This document shows, piece after piece, positions 7,411-13,888 of a stretch of 13,888 nt of DNA. The notes under the pieces were generated by a model, which worked only from the letters and a program-made list of their open reading frames with translations, was not told where the DNA came from and made no database searches. A program made the position numbers and the translations under genes. The stretch lies in NCBI GenBank assembly GCA_900556255.1, contig USNZ01000009.1, forward strand, positions 1 to 13,888, in the 5' to 3' direction. Origin of the DNA: an uncultured Oscillospiraceae bacterium (lineage in GTDB: Bacteria; Bacillota; Clostridia; Oscillospirales; Ruminococcaceae). The first letter of the stretch is position 1. Every line of letters starts with the position of its first letter.

Positions 7411-7441
7411 ACGGCAAAAAACAAACAGGGGGAAATGAAAA

Positions 7442-8722
7442 ATGGCTGATTATTTTGCAATGAATGTCGATGAGCTTACCGCCGAAAAGACCGCGCTGGA
7501 ATCTGCGTACAAAAAGTACCAGGCAATGGGTCTTAACCTGAATATGGCGCGCGGCAAGCCCGGCCCTCACCAGATGGATCTGGCAATGGACCTTTTGAAG
7601 ATGGATGATTACACCACCGATGAGGGCACCGACGCCCGCAACTACGGCAATCTGGAGGGTCTGGACGAGGCCCGCAAGCTGTTTGCCGACGTGATGGGCG
7701 TGACCGCCAACGAAATTTTTGTGGGCGGCAACTCCAGCCTGCAGCTGATGTACAACCTGATGACCATCGGCTACATCTTCGGTTTTCAGGATTCGCCCTG
7801 CCCGTGGTCTCAGGTCGAAAAGCGCAAGTTCCTTTGCCCTGTGCCCGGCTATGACCGCCACTTTGCCATCACCGAGGAGCTCGGCTTTGAGATGATCAAC
7901 ATCCCCATGTCCGAGTCCGGCCCCGATATGGATATGATCGAAAAGCTCGTGGCCGAGGACGATACCATCAAGGGCATCTGGTGCGTGCCGCAGTACTCCA
8001 ACCCCGACGGCTACACCTACAGCGACGAAACCATCCGCCGCTTTGCCGCCCTGAAAACCGCCGCGCCCGATTTCAAGATCTTCTGGGACGAGGCGTACAT
8101 TGTCCACCATCTGACCGAGGAGATCATCGAGACGCCCGTGCTGCTGAACGAAGCCAAAAAGTACGGCACCGAGGATCGCGTGTTTATGTTCACCTCCACC
8201 AGCAAGATCACCTTCCCGGGTGCGGGTGTGTCCGCGATCGCCTGCAGCGAAAATTCCATGAAATACATCTGCCGCCGCTTCTCGACGATGATCATCAGCT
8301 ACGACAAGATGAACCAGCTGCGCCACGTCCGCTTTTTGAAGGACAAGCAGGGTGTTCTGGCCCACATGGCCAAGCATCGCCGCCGTCTGGTGCCCTGCTT
8401 TGACGCCGTCAAGACCGCTTTTGCCACCGAGTTGACCCCCTGCGGCGACATCGCCCACTGGACCAACCCCAAGGGCGGTTACTTTATCAGCCTGTATGTG
8501 CTGCCCGGCTGCGCCAAGCGCGTTGCCGCCCTGTGCAAGGAATGCGGCCTGACCCTGACCGGTGCAGGCTCCGCCTACCCCTACCACAAGGATCCGGACG
8601 ATTCCCACCTGCGCATTGCGCCCACCTATCCGAGCCTGGATGAGGTCGAAACCGCCTCGGCGCTGCTGTGTGTCTGTGTGCGTCTGGCCGTTGTGGAAAA
8701 GCTGCTGGCAGACAAGCAGTGA
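7442..8722 (+). CDS. PLP-dependent class I aminotransferase, AspT/MocR-like (putative aspartate aminotransferase)
   Basis: A 426-residue fold-type I aminotransferase. The probable PLP Schiff-base lysine is K255 in TSTSKITFPGAGVS. Other family features are NMARGKPGP near the N-terminus, NYGNLEGLDEARKLFA, VPQYSNPDGYTYSDE with the cofactor-contacting asparagine, and R391 in HLRIAPTYP, the expected carboxylate-binding arginine. This layout fits the less common aspartate aminotransferase branch described from Corynebacterium (Aminotran_MocR type), which would move the amino group of aspartate to 2-oxoglutarate. Substrate specificity is inferred. The ATG at 7442 follows an aggggg site at 7427-7432, 9 bases away. 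It appears monocistronic, with a promoter at 7339-7367 and a likely terminator at 8843-8867. Confidence 0.9.
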   Translation: MADYFAMNVDELTAEKTALESAYKKYQAMGLNLNMARGKPGPHQMDLAMDLLKMDDYTTDEGTDARNYGNLEGLDEARKLFADVMGVTANEIFVGGNSSLQLMYNLMTIGYIFGFQDSPCPWSQVEKRKFLCPVPGYDRHFAITEELGFEMINIPMSESGPDMDMIEKLVAEDDTIKGIWCVPQYSNPDGYTYSDETIRRFAALKTAAPDFKIFWDEAYIVHHLTEEIIETPVLLNEAKKYGTEDRVFMFTSTSKITFPGAGVSAIACSENSMKYICRRFSTMIISYDKMNQLRHVRFLKDKQGVLAHMAKHRRRLVPCFDAVKTAFATELTPCGDIAHWTNPKGGYFISLYVLPGCAKRVAALCKECGLTLTGAGSAYPYHKDPDDSHLRIAPTYPSLDEVETASALLCVCVRLAVVEKLLADKQ

Positions 8723-8735
8723 CCCCACCCCTTGC

Positions 8736-8775
8736 TTTAAGCAGCACCGCGGTTCTTGCTGCGGCGCTGCCTAAA
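8736..8775. repeat. 40-bp inverted repeat downstream of the aminotransferase gene
   Basis: tttaagcagcaccgc (8736-8750) is the near-complement of gcggcgctgcctaaa (8761-8775), 13 of 15 positions, around a 10-base loop. No T-run follows, so it is a poor rho-independent terminator. Its right arm matches the right end of the adjacent 53-bp palindrome with its flank (8818-8832) at 14 of 15 positions. It may therefore be a deleted or related member of the same repeat family. Confidence 0.6.
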
Positions 8776-8828
8776 GGCAATACCGCATAATTCTAAGTGC
8801 CGATACGGCGGGAATGTGCGGTGCTGCC
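8776..8828. repeat. 53-bp palindromic interspersed repeat, copy 2 (MITE/REP-like)
   Basis: Begins ggcaataccgcataattc and ends gtgcggtgctgcc, with the inverted ends of the family. It is the reverse-orientation counterpart of the element at 1458-1512, with about 49 of 55 aligned columns identical by hand. It is flanked on both sides by taaa (8772-8775 and 8829-8832), consistent with a 4-bp target-site duplication left by insertion. It lies between the aminotransferase gene and secDF and has no coding capacity. Confidence 0.8.
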
Positions 8829-8833
8829 TAAAA

Positions 8834-8839
8834 TATAAT
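8834..8839 (+). promoter_or_regulatory. Candidate -10 hexamer for secDF-nrdR
   Basis: A perfect tataat lies just beyond the right flank of the palindromic element. No recognisable -35 is found 16-18 bases upstream and there is no extended TG motif, so the call is weak. Initiation near 8846 would fall inside the left arm of the downstream terminator-like hairpin. Confidence 0.35.
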
Positions 8840-8842
8840 CCC

Positions 8843-8867
8843 GCCCGCAGGCGCGGGCAAGTTTTTT
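8843..8867 (+). terminator. Terminator-like hairpin abutting the secDF ribosome binding site
   Basis: The stem gcccgc (8843-8848) pairs with gcgggc (8853-8858) around a 4-base loop aggc, followed by aag and six T residues (8862-8867). The secDF Shine-Dalgarno ggagg starts at the very next base. It probably ends transcription from the aminotransferase gene. It could also act as an attenuator for secDF. Confidence 0.65.
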
Positions 8868-8877
8868 GGAGGTTTCT

Positions 8878-11193
8878 ATGAACAAAAAAGGGAAGTCATG
8901 GCCGCTATTCGTCGTGGCAATTCTGATCGTGGTGTTTTCCCTGACTGCGATCCTCGGTGTCAGCTATCAGTACGGCGACACCAAAAACACCTACGTCAAG
9001 GGTGCATCCGACATCCGTTTCGGCATTGATATCCGCGGCGGCGTGGATGTCACCTTTATGCCCGCGAATGACGTGGACGCCACCGATGAGCAGCTTTCTG
9101 CCGCCAAAACGGTCATCGAGGATCGTCTGGTGGGTCTTGGCATCACCGATTACGAAAGCTACATCGACACCAACAAAGACCGTATCATCGTTCGTTTTCC
9201 GTGGAAAACCGGCGAGTCTGACTTCAACCCCCAGACCGCTATCGATGAGATCGGCACCACCGCCAAGATGGTGTTCCGCAAAGGTTCTTCCGCCGACGGC
9301 GAGGAGATCCTCAGCGGCGACGACGTGACTTCCGCCACCGTCGGCTACAACGAGACCGAGGGCTGGGTCGTTCAGCTGCGCTTCAGCACGCAGGGTTCCG
9401 CCGCTTTTGCGGACGCCACCACCGAGCTGGCGGGCGGCAGCACCCCTATCTCCATCTGGCTCGACGACAAGAGCATCTCCGTTGCCACCGTCAACGAGGC
9501 CATCACCAACGGCGAAGCCATCATCAAGGGCAACTTCACGCAGGACAGCGCCTCCTCGCTGGCCAACCAGATCAACTCCGGCTCGCTGCCGTTTGCCCTG
9601 TCTGCCGAGAGCTACTCCACCATCAGCCCCACCTTGGGCGCCAAGAGCCTTGAGGTCATGGTACTGGCGGGTATCATCGCCTTTATCATCGTCGCCGTGC
9701 TGATGATCGCCCGCTACCGTCTGCCCGGCACCATCGCCGTCATCTCTCTGGCGGGTCAGGTCGCCGCCACGCTGGCTGTGGTTTCCGGTTATTTCCCGGT
9801 ATTCAACGGTTCCACCCTGACTCTGCCCGGCATCGCCGGTATCATCTTGGGCATCGGTATGGGCGTTGACGCCAACGTCATCACCGCCGAGCGCATCAAG
9901 GAAGAGCTGTCCAAGAACAAGACGCTGGACGGCGCTGTCAACAGCGGCTTCAAGATGGGTCTGACCCCCATCATCGACGGCAACGTCACCATCGTCATCG
10001 TTGCCGCCCTGCTGATGGGCGCTTTCGGCCCCACCGACGGCTTCTGGGCCAAGGTCTTTAACCCCATCTTCTGGTGGTTCGGACCCTCCACCGCCGGCAC
10101 CATCTACTCCTTCGGCTTCACCTTGCTGACCAGCGTCCTGCTGAACTTCGTGTTCGGCGTGGGTGCCACCCGCGTGATGATCCGCGGTGCCATCCACTGC
10201 AAGGCGCTGCGCAGCCCCGCCCTGTACGGCGGCAAAAAGCAGGGCGGTGCCGACTACAAGACCCCCGCGATCCGTTTTATCCCCAACCGCAAGAAGTTCT
10301 ACGGCTTCTCCTGCGCGCTGATCGCTGTGGTGCTGGTGTTCTGCGGCGTGTTCGGTGTGCACATGGACGTCGAGTTCAAGGGCGGCTCCATGGTTACCCT
10401 GGCCTACCAGGGTGAGGCCGACCTCAGCGCCCTCAAGTCCACCATCAGCGGGGAGCTGAACCAGTCCAACCTGACTTTGCAGACCGGCTCCGACATTTCC
10501 GGCAGCCAGACCCTGACCGTCACCCTGCCCGGCAGCCAGACCCTGACCACCGAGCAGCTGGACAACCTGCTGAGCACCCTGAACGAGCAGTATCCCGACA
10601 ATGCCTTCACCCAGAATGAGGTCAGCAACGTCGATGCCACCATCGGCAAGGAATTCCTGCTCAAGAGCGTTGTCGCGCTGATAGCCGCCTGTGTGCTGAT
10701 CATGCTGTACGTCGCCTACCGTTTCCGCCGCATCGGCGGTTTCAAGGCCGGTGCCACCGCTGTTGTGGCGCTGCTGCATGACCTGTTTGTGGTGTTCGGC
10801 GTGTTTGTCATCCTGCGCATCCCCCTGAACGGCAACTTCATCGCCGCCATGCTGACCATTCTGGGCTACTCCATCAACGATACCGTCGTTATCTATGACC
10901 GTATCCGCGAGAACAGCGCCCTGTACAGCAAAAAGCAGCTCAGCCTGCCGGAGCTGGTCAACCTGTCCATCAACCAGAGCTTCTCCCGTTCTTTGATGAC
11001 CACCATCACCACCTGCTGCGCCCTGGGCGTCGTCTGCGTGGTGTCCGTCATCTACCGTCTGGACAGCATCTACACCTTCGCATTCCCGCTGCTGTTCGGT
11101 ATGATCAGCGGTGTGTACAGCACCATCTGCATTGCCACCCCGCTGTGGGTCGACTGGAAACAGCGCAAGAAGGCTGCCCCCAAGAAGGATTGA
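8878..11193 (+). CDS. secDF: Fused protein translocase subunit SecDF
   Basis: A 771-residue membrane protein joining SecD and SecF, which uses the proton motive force to help pull secreted proteins through the SecYEG channel. The SecD half starts with a membrane helix at about residues 8-28 and the [12 protein letters not shown] motif (about 49-60). A large extracytoplasmic domain follows, then [26 protein letters not shown] in the membrane block. The SecF half starts at about residue 470 with DVEFKGG and ends with the conserved [17 protein letters not shown] and TTITTC. Twelve membrane segments are expected. The start is the ATG at 8878, preceded by ggagg (8868-8872); an in-frame TTG at 8866 overlaps that site and is rejected. 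An 18-bp direct repeat (10501 and 10531) duplicates GSQTLT in the SecF extracytoplasmic part. nrdR follows after 25 bases. Confidence 0.97.
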   Translation: MNKKGKSWPLFVVAILIVVFSLTAILGVSYQYGDTKNTYVKGASDIRFGIDIRGGVDVTFMPANDVDATDEQLSAAKTVIEDRLVGLGITDYESYIDTNKDRIIVRFPWKTGESDFNPQTAIDEIGTTAKMVFRKGSSADGEEILSGDDVTSATVGYNETEGWVVQLRFSTQGSAAFADATTELAGGSTPISIWLDDKSISVATVNEAITNGEAIIKGNFTQDSASSLANQINSGSLPFALSAESYSTISPTLGAKSLEVMVLAGIIAFIIVAVLMIARYRLPGTIAVISLAGQVAATLAVVSGYFPVFNGSTLTLPGIAGIILGIGMGVDANVITAERIKEELSKNKTLDGAVNSGFKMGLTPIIDGNVTIVIVAALLMGAFGPTDGFWAKVFNPIFWWFGPSTAGTIYSFGFTLLTSVLLNFVFGVGATRVMIRGAIHCKALRSPALYGGKKQGGADYKTPAIRFIPNRKKFYGFSCALIAVVLVFCGVFGVHMDVEFKGGSMVTLAYQGEADLSALKSTISGELNQSNLTLQTGSDISGSQTLTVTLPGSQTLTTEQLDNLLSTLNEQYPDNAFTQNEVSNVDATIGKEFLLKSVVALIAACVLIMLYVAYRFRRIGGFKAGATAVVALLHDLFVVFGVFVILRIPLNGNFIAAMLTILGYSINDTVVIYDRIRENSALYSKKQLSLPELVNLSINQSFSRSLMTTITTCCALGVVCVVSVIYRLDSIYTFAFPLLFGMISGVYSTICIATPLWVDWKQRKKAAPKKD

Positions 11194-11218
11194 TTTTTCG
11201 GCAAGGAGGTTTCCGTTT

Positions 11219-11692
11219 ATGAAATGCCCCTACTGCGGCGAGATCGACTCCAAGGTCATTGACTCGCGCCCCACGGAGGACGGTGAGCGTATCCGCCGCC
11301 GCCGCGAGTGCCTGAACTGCAAAAAGCGCTTTACCACCTATGAAGTCGTGGAAACGGTGCCCCTGATGGTGATCAAGAAGGATAAATCCCGCGAGGTCTT
11401 TGACCGGCAAAAGCTGCTGAACGGTATGCTGCGCGCCTGCCAGAAACGCCCCGTGAGCTACCAGCAGTTGGACGAGGCCGTAGAGCGCATTGAGCAGCAG
11501 CTGCTCAACTCCTATGACCGTGAAGTTCTCTCGATGAAGATCGGTGATCTTGCCATGCAGGAGCTGAAAAAGATGGACGACGTCGCCTATGTGCGCTTTG
11601 CCTCCGTCTACCGCCAGTTCAGCGATGTCAACACCTTTATGGAAGAGCTGAAGGATATGCTGGACAACCGTTCAAAAGCTGCCGAAAAATGA
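11219..11692 (+). CDS. nrdR: Transcriptional repressor NrdR
   Basis: A 157-residue nucleotide-sensing repressor of ribonucleotide reductase genes. The N-terminal zinc ribbon is complete, with CPYC (C3, C6) and CLNC (C31, C34) flanking [16 protein letters not shown]. An ATP-cone domain occupies about residues 49-139, where dATP or ATP binding sets DNA affinity. The length is normal (about 150-160). The start ATG at 11219 follows a near-perfect aaggaggt (11203-11210), 8 bases away. It is probably co-transcribed with secDF, 25 bases upstream. The 3' end overlaps the convergent DUF4363 gene by 21 bp. No ribonucleotide reductase gene or obvious NrdR box is in the window, so its targets lie elsewhere. 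Confidence 0.97.
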   Translation: MKCPYCGEIDSKVIDSRPTEDGERIRRRRECLNCKKRFTTYEVVETVPLMVIKKDKSREVFDRQKLLNGMLRACQKRPVSYQQLDEAVERIEQQLLNSYDREVLSMKIGDLAMQELKKMDDVAYVRFASVYRQFSDVNTFMEELKDMLDNRSKAAEK

Positions 11693-12040
11693 TGCGGTAA
11701 GCTGCCGCAGCTGGCACCTTGCACGGGCGGTCTCCACCCAAAGGTCGGCTAAATTGTCCTGCTGCGCATAGCCCGGCAGACACGCCAACGTCTGCTGCAG
11801 GGCCTCCAACGTGTTGCGCCGCACCAGCAGCCTCCACAATCGCATAGAATGTTCCGCCTCCGCCGCCGCTTCTCTGTAAGCGGCGGCGGAGGTTTTGTAT
11901 TGCCCATTTTGCGCAAGGACGCAGGCAGCCTGCAGCGCCGTATCCACCCGCGCCGTGCTTCGCCGCAGATACACTCCTGCCGCGCCCAGCGCGGCTACCA
12001 GCGCCGCCAACAGCAGCAGGGCCGACAAGCTGCGTTTCAT
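11672..12040 (-). CDS. DUF4363-family membrane-anchored small protein
   Basis: A 122-residue protein with a short basic start (MKR) and one hydrophobic segment at about residues 4-25, then a helical, alanine-rich soluble part with tryptophans in MRLWRLLV and ADLWVETA. This matches the plan of DUF4363 proteins, small proteins found beside DUF421 genes in Clostridia; their function is unknown. The N-terminal segment probably anchors the rest outside the membrane. The start ATG at 12040 overlaps the DUF421 stop (ATGA), with aaggagg on the minus strand 7 bases upstream, so translation is probably coupled. Its end overlaps the convergent nrdR end by 21 bp. Codons around residues 50-61 form a perfect hairpin that reads as a terminator on the opposite strand. 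Family assignment is moderately sure. Confidence 0.75.
   Translation of the reverse strand: MKRSLSALLLLAALVAALGAAGVYLRRSTARVDTALQAACVLAQNGQYKTSAAAYREAAAEAEHSMRLWRLLVRRNTLEALQQTLACLPGYAQQDNLADLWVETARARCQLRQLTASFFGSF
11857..11896 (+). terminator. Probable terminator of the secDF-nrdR transcript inside DUF4363
   Basis: A perfect 15-bp GC-rich stem, cctccgccgccgctt (11857-11871) with aagcggcggcggagg (11878-11892), has a 6-base loop and is followed on the plus strand by ttttgtatt. No better terminator is seen between the nrdR stop (11692) and here. It lies about 165 bases past nrdR, entirely within the antisense DUF4363 coding sequence. Confidence 0.7.
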
Positions 12041-12693
12041 CTCTCAGCCTCCTTTTTGGGCACCAGCAGCGTATCCTGCCCGTTATAATACAGCATCAGC
12101 ACACGGCTTTTCGCGGTGCCCTGCGCCTGCAGCAACGCCGACAGCCATACCTCGTCCCTGCCAAACGCCCGCAGACAGTCACCGTACACAACGCCGTCCA
12201 GCAGCAGCGGCAGGTAGGGCGGCGGCTCGCCGCCCTGCGCATAGGGCACCGCGTTCAGCCGCCCACCCGGCTCCATGACCGCCCACAGCACCCGCGCGGG
12301 GGTGTCGATCTTCTGCCCGCGCAGCGCCTCGGCCAGGTCGCGGCCGCTGATGCGCAGCCTTTGCAGGCTGTCCTGCTGCACCTCGCCCCGCAGAATGACC
12401 GTGACGGGTTTGCCGAACAATACCCGCGTGTAGCGCGGCCACCGCCAGGAGGCCGCCGCATGCAGAATTTCCAGCGCCGTCAACAGAAAAATCGGCACAA
12501 GCCCCGCCAAAAGCGGCAGATCCGGCTCATCAATGCAGAGGGTCGCCACGTTGGAGACCAAAAGGGTCGTCACCAGCTCACCGGGCTGCAGCTCGCCCAG
12601 CTGCCGCTTACCCATGCACCGCATCGCCGCCACCACCGCCGCATACAGTACGATCGTCCGAAACAGCAAAGAAAACACCGTAAGCCCCCTCAT
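12037..12693 (-). CDS. DUF421 (YetF-like) membrane protein
   Basis: A 218-residue protein with three predicted N-terminal membrane helices (about residues 5-25, 40-54, 60-80) and the family signature MGKRQLGELQPGELV (about 27-41). A soluble C-terminal region follows, with GKPVTVILRGEVQ (about 94-106), an LRISGRDLAEALRGQKI stretch and an AVMEPGGRLNAVPY segment, all typical of DUF421/YetF proteins. Biochemical function is not established; relatives occur beside sporulation and germination genes in some Firmicutes. The start is placed at the ATG at 12693, although the ribosome binding site is weak; a longer open frame runs to 13179 but lies antisense to the germination gene. The stop overlaps the DUF4363 start by 4 bp. 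The gene diverges from the GerA-family gene with 45 bases between starts. Confidence 0.88.
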   Translation of the reverse strand: MRGLTVFSLLFRTIVLYAAVVAAMRCMGKRQLGELQPGELVTTLLVSNVATLCIDEPDLPLLAGLVPIFLLTALEILHAAASWRWPRYTRVLFGKPVTVILRGEVQQDSLQRLRISGRDLAEALRGQKIDTPARVLWAVMEPGGRLNAVPYAQGGEPPPYLPLLLDGVVYGDCLRAFGRDEVWLSALLQAQGTAKSRVLMLYYNGQDTLLVPKKEAER

Positions 12694-12738
12694 AATTTGC
12701 GCCCGCCGGGGCCACACTATGGCCGGGAGGGTTTGCCA

Positions 12739-13888
12739 ATGCCACAAAAGATCAGCGTGTCCCTGCAAGAGAATCTTGCCTATCTGAAAAACAATTTTGC
12801 CGTCTCGGATGACTTTTATACAAAACCGCTGCAAATCAGCGGCATCTGCTGCGCCGTGGCGATGTACACGGGGGTGTCCAGCGCCGAGCGCCTGTGCCGC
12901 CTGGCCCTGGATATGCTGGACCGTGACCCCGTCGTCCTGCAGGGCGGGGCAGGCTTGTGCCGCTACCTTTTGCAGCAAAGCCGTATCCCCACCGAGCCGC
13001 AGCCCGTCACGGACTGGCAATCGGCTGCCGAGTTCTTGTCCGGCGGCATGACGCTCTTGTTCATTGAGGGCTTTGGCGGGGCGGTCGTGCTTTCGACCCA
13101 GGATATGCCGGGCCGCAGTGTGGGCACCCCGCAGGGGGAGGGCAACCTGCGCGGGGCACAGGACGCCTTTACCGAGCATCTGCGCAGCAACCTTTCACTG
13201 CTGCGGCGGCAGTTCCGCAGCGGCACACTGGTGGCGGAGATCGCCACCGCCCACAGCCGCGCCAAGACCGAATACTGCCTTTGCTATGACCGCGCGCTGG
13301 CCCCGCCCGACCTGGTGGACGCGCTGCGCAAAAAGCTGGCGGACATTGAGATACCCGTCCTGCTGGACAGTGCCTACTTTGCGTCTTTCCTGAAGCAGGA
13401 CAAGCTGAATCTTTTCCCCGCAGCCGCCTACACCGAGCGCCCGGCCACCGTCTGCGCCCGCCTGTGTGAAGGCAAGGCAGCCGTGCTGGTGGCGGGCAGC
13501 CCCTATGCGCTGGTGGTGCCCGGCTTTTTTGCCGAGCATTTTGAATGTCTGGACGACTATTCCTCCGGTGCGGTGTTTGCGGGGCTGATACGGCTGCTGA
13601 AATATCTGGCCTTTCTGTTGGCGGTATTCGGGCCGGGGCTGTATGTCATGGCCGTGGCGTTCACGCCGGAAATCATCCCCCTGCAGCTTTTGGCCAAGCT
13701 GGCCCGCGGCGAACAGGCAACCCCCTTGCCGCCCATGCCGGAAATGCTGGGCGTGACCCTGCTGCTGGAGATCGTGCGCGAGGCAGGTCTGCGCGCGCCG
13801 CAGTCCATCAGCCACACAGTCAGCCTGGTGGGGGCGCTGATTTTGGGTGAGACTGCCGTCTCGGCGGGTATCCTGAGTGTGCCTATCC
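12739..13888 (+). CDS. GerA-family spore germination protein, N-terminal part (3' truncated by window edge)
   Basis: The frame is open from ATG 12739 to the last base: 383 full codons, no stop. The product matches the A-subunit family of germinant receptors in the spore inner membrane (GerAA/GerBA/GerKA type). Matching features are the soluble N-terminal domain with GNLRGAQDAFTEHLRSNL (about residues 135-152), counterpart of the family's RGP..GF..dl..N motif, and ERPATVCARLCEGKAAVLV with GSPYALVVPGFF. CLDDYSS follows at about residue 270, then membrane segments from about 280 with VAFTPEIIPLQLLAKLA, EIVREAGLRAPQSI and VSLVGALILGETAV. The ribosome binding site is gggaggg (12725-12731), 7 bases upstream. 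It diverges from DUF421. The usual partners GerB/GerC types are not visible and would lie beyond the window. It implies sporulation ability or ancestry. Confidence 0.9.
   Translation, partial: MPQKISVSLQENLAYLKNNFAVSDDFYTKPLQISGICCAVAMYTGVSSAERLCRLALDMLDRDPVVLQGGAGLCRYLLQQSRIPTEPQPVTDWQSAAEFLSGGMTLLFIEGFGGAVVLSTQDMPGRSVGTPQGEGNLRGAQDAFTEHLRSNLSLLRRQFRSGTLVAEIATAHSRAKTEYCLCYDRALAPPDLVDALRKKLADIEIPVLLDSAYFASFLKQDKLNLFPAAAYTERPATVCARLCEGKAAVLVAGSPYALVVPGFFAEHFECLDDYSSGAVFAGLIRLLKYLAFLLAVFGPGLYVMAVAFTPEIIPLQLLAKLARGEQATPLPPMPEMLGVTLLLEIVREAGLRAPQSISHTVSLVGALILGETAVSAGILSVPI

Noticed and set aside
7435..7449. Four-codon mini-ORF (ATG AAA AAT GGC TGA) overlapping the aminotransferase start
   Set aside because: Its ATG is only 2 bases from the aggggg site, too close for initiation; the ATG at 7442 has proper spacing.
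7343..8728. A 461-codon open frame on the minus strand opposite the aminotransferase gene
   Set aside because: It has the same antisense shadow composition and runs through the mapped promoter and leader of the aminotransferase gene. The plus-strand gene has intact catalytic residues.
8905..10779. A 624-codon open frame on the minus strand opposite secDF
   Set aside because: Its composition is dominated by Gly, Asp, Val, Gln and His, the pattern expected from the antisense of GC-biased codons. It has no recognisable motif, and secDF on the plus strand is certain.
11693..11709. Small tgcgg/ccgca hairpin as the plus-strand terminator of nrdR
   Set aside because: It has only 5 bp and no T-run follows on the plus strand; the stem at 11857-11892 is much stronger.
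12690..12719. A possible sigma-G-type promoter for the GerA gene (tcata, 18-base spacer, cacacta)
   Set aside because: The match is imperfect at both boxes. The start would fall near 12726, within the Shine-Dalgarno at 12725-12731, leaving almost no leader.
12694..13179. N-terminal extension of the DUF421 frame to 13179
   Set aside because: The extension lies antisense to the GerA-family gene and shows no family similarity. DUF421 proteins begin near the first membrane helix, at the ATG at 12693.

Overview
The window reads as a GC-rich chromosomal segment of a Gram-positive anaerobe of class Clostridia, most likely an Oscillospiraceae/Ruminococcaceae gut bacterium of the Faecalibacterium, Gemmiger or Subdoligranulum type. 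This is inferred from the protein families and gene order: comEC-holA, fused secDF, nrdR, a GerA-family germinant receptor protein, and a DUF421-DUF4363 pair. No database search was possible. Almost all of the window is ordinary core genome. I see no phage, insertion sequence transposase, CRISPR array or defence island.

Layout. Positions 1-6116 hold a co-directional plus-strand block: the 3' part of alaS, a HIT-family hydrolase, a phosphoribosyltransferase, comEC, holA and a Toprim protein resembling ribonuclease M5. Genes from the phosphoribosyltransferase onward are tightly packed: a 3-bp gap, then 14-bp and 7-bp overlaps. A shared bidirectional terminator (6115-6160) separates this block from a minus-strand RluA-family pseudouridine synthase (6159-7070). 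That gene's promoter lies back to back with a strong promoter for tRNA-Leu(UAA). The tRNA has its own terminator, followed by a promoter and a class I aminotransferase of the AspT/MocR-like type.

From 8723 to 8877 is a 155-bp structured region: a 40-bp inverted repeat, a 53-bp palindromic element, a consensus -10 hexamer, and a terminator-like hairpin touching the secDF ribosome binding site. Then come secDF (protein export motor) and nrdR (repressor of ribonucleotide reductase genes). On the minus strand, DUF421 and DUF4363 genes form a two-gene operon with an ATGA overlap. It converges on and overlaps nrdR. A GerA-family spore germination gene diverges from DUF421 and runs off the right edge.

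The most interesting non-coding signals are three. First, two copies of a 53-55 bp palindromic repeat lie in opposite orientations at 1458-1512 and 8776-8828, a miniature element probably dispersed in the genome. Second, the architecture in front of secDF combines that element with hairpins. Third, a perfect 15-bp stem with a U-rich tail lies inside DUF4363 and probably terminates nrdR transcripts on the opposite strand. ComEC also appears to have lost the metal ligands of its C-terminal metallo-beta-lactamase-like domain. I found no convincing candidate for an entirely new multi-gene system.
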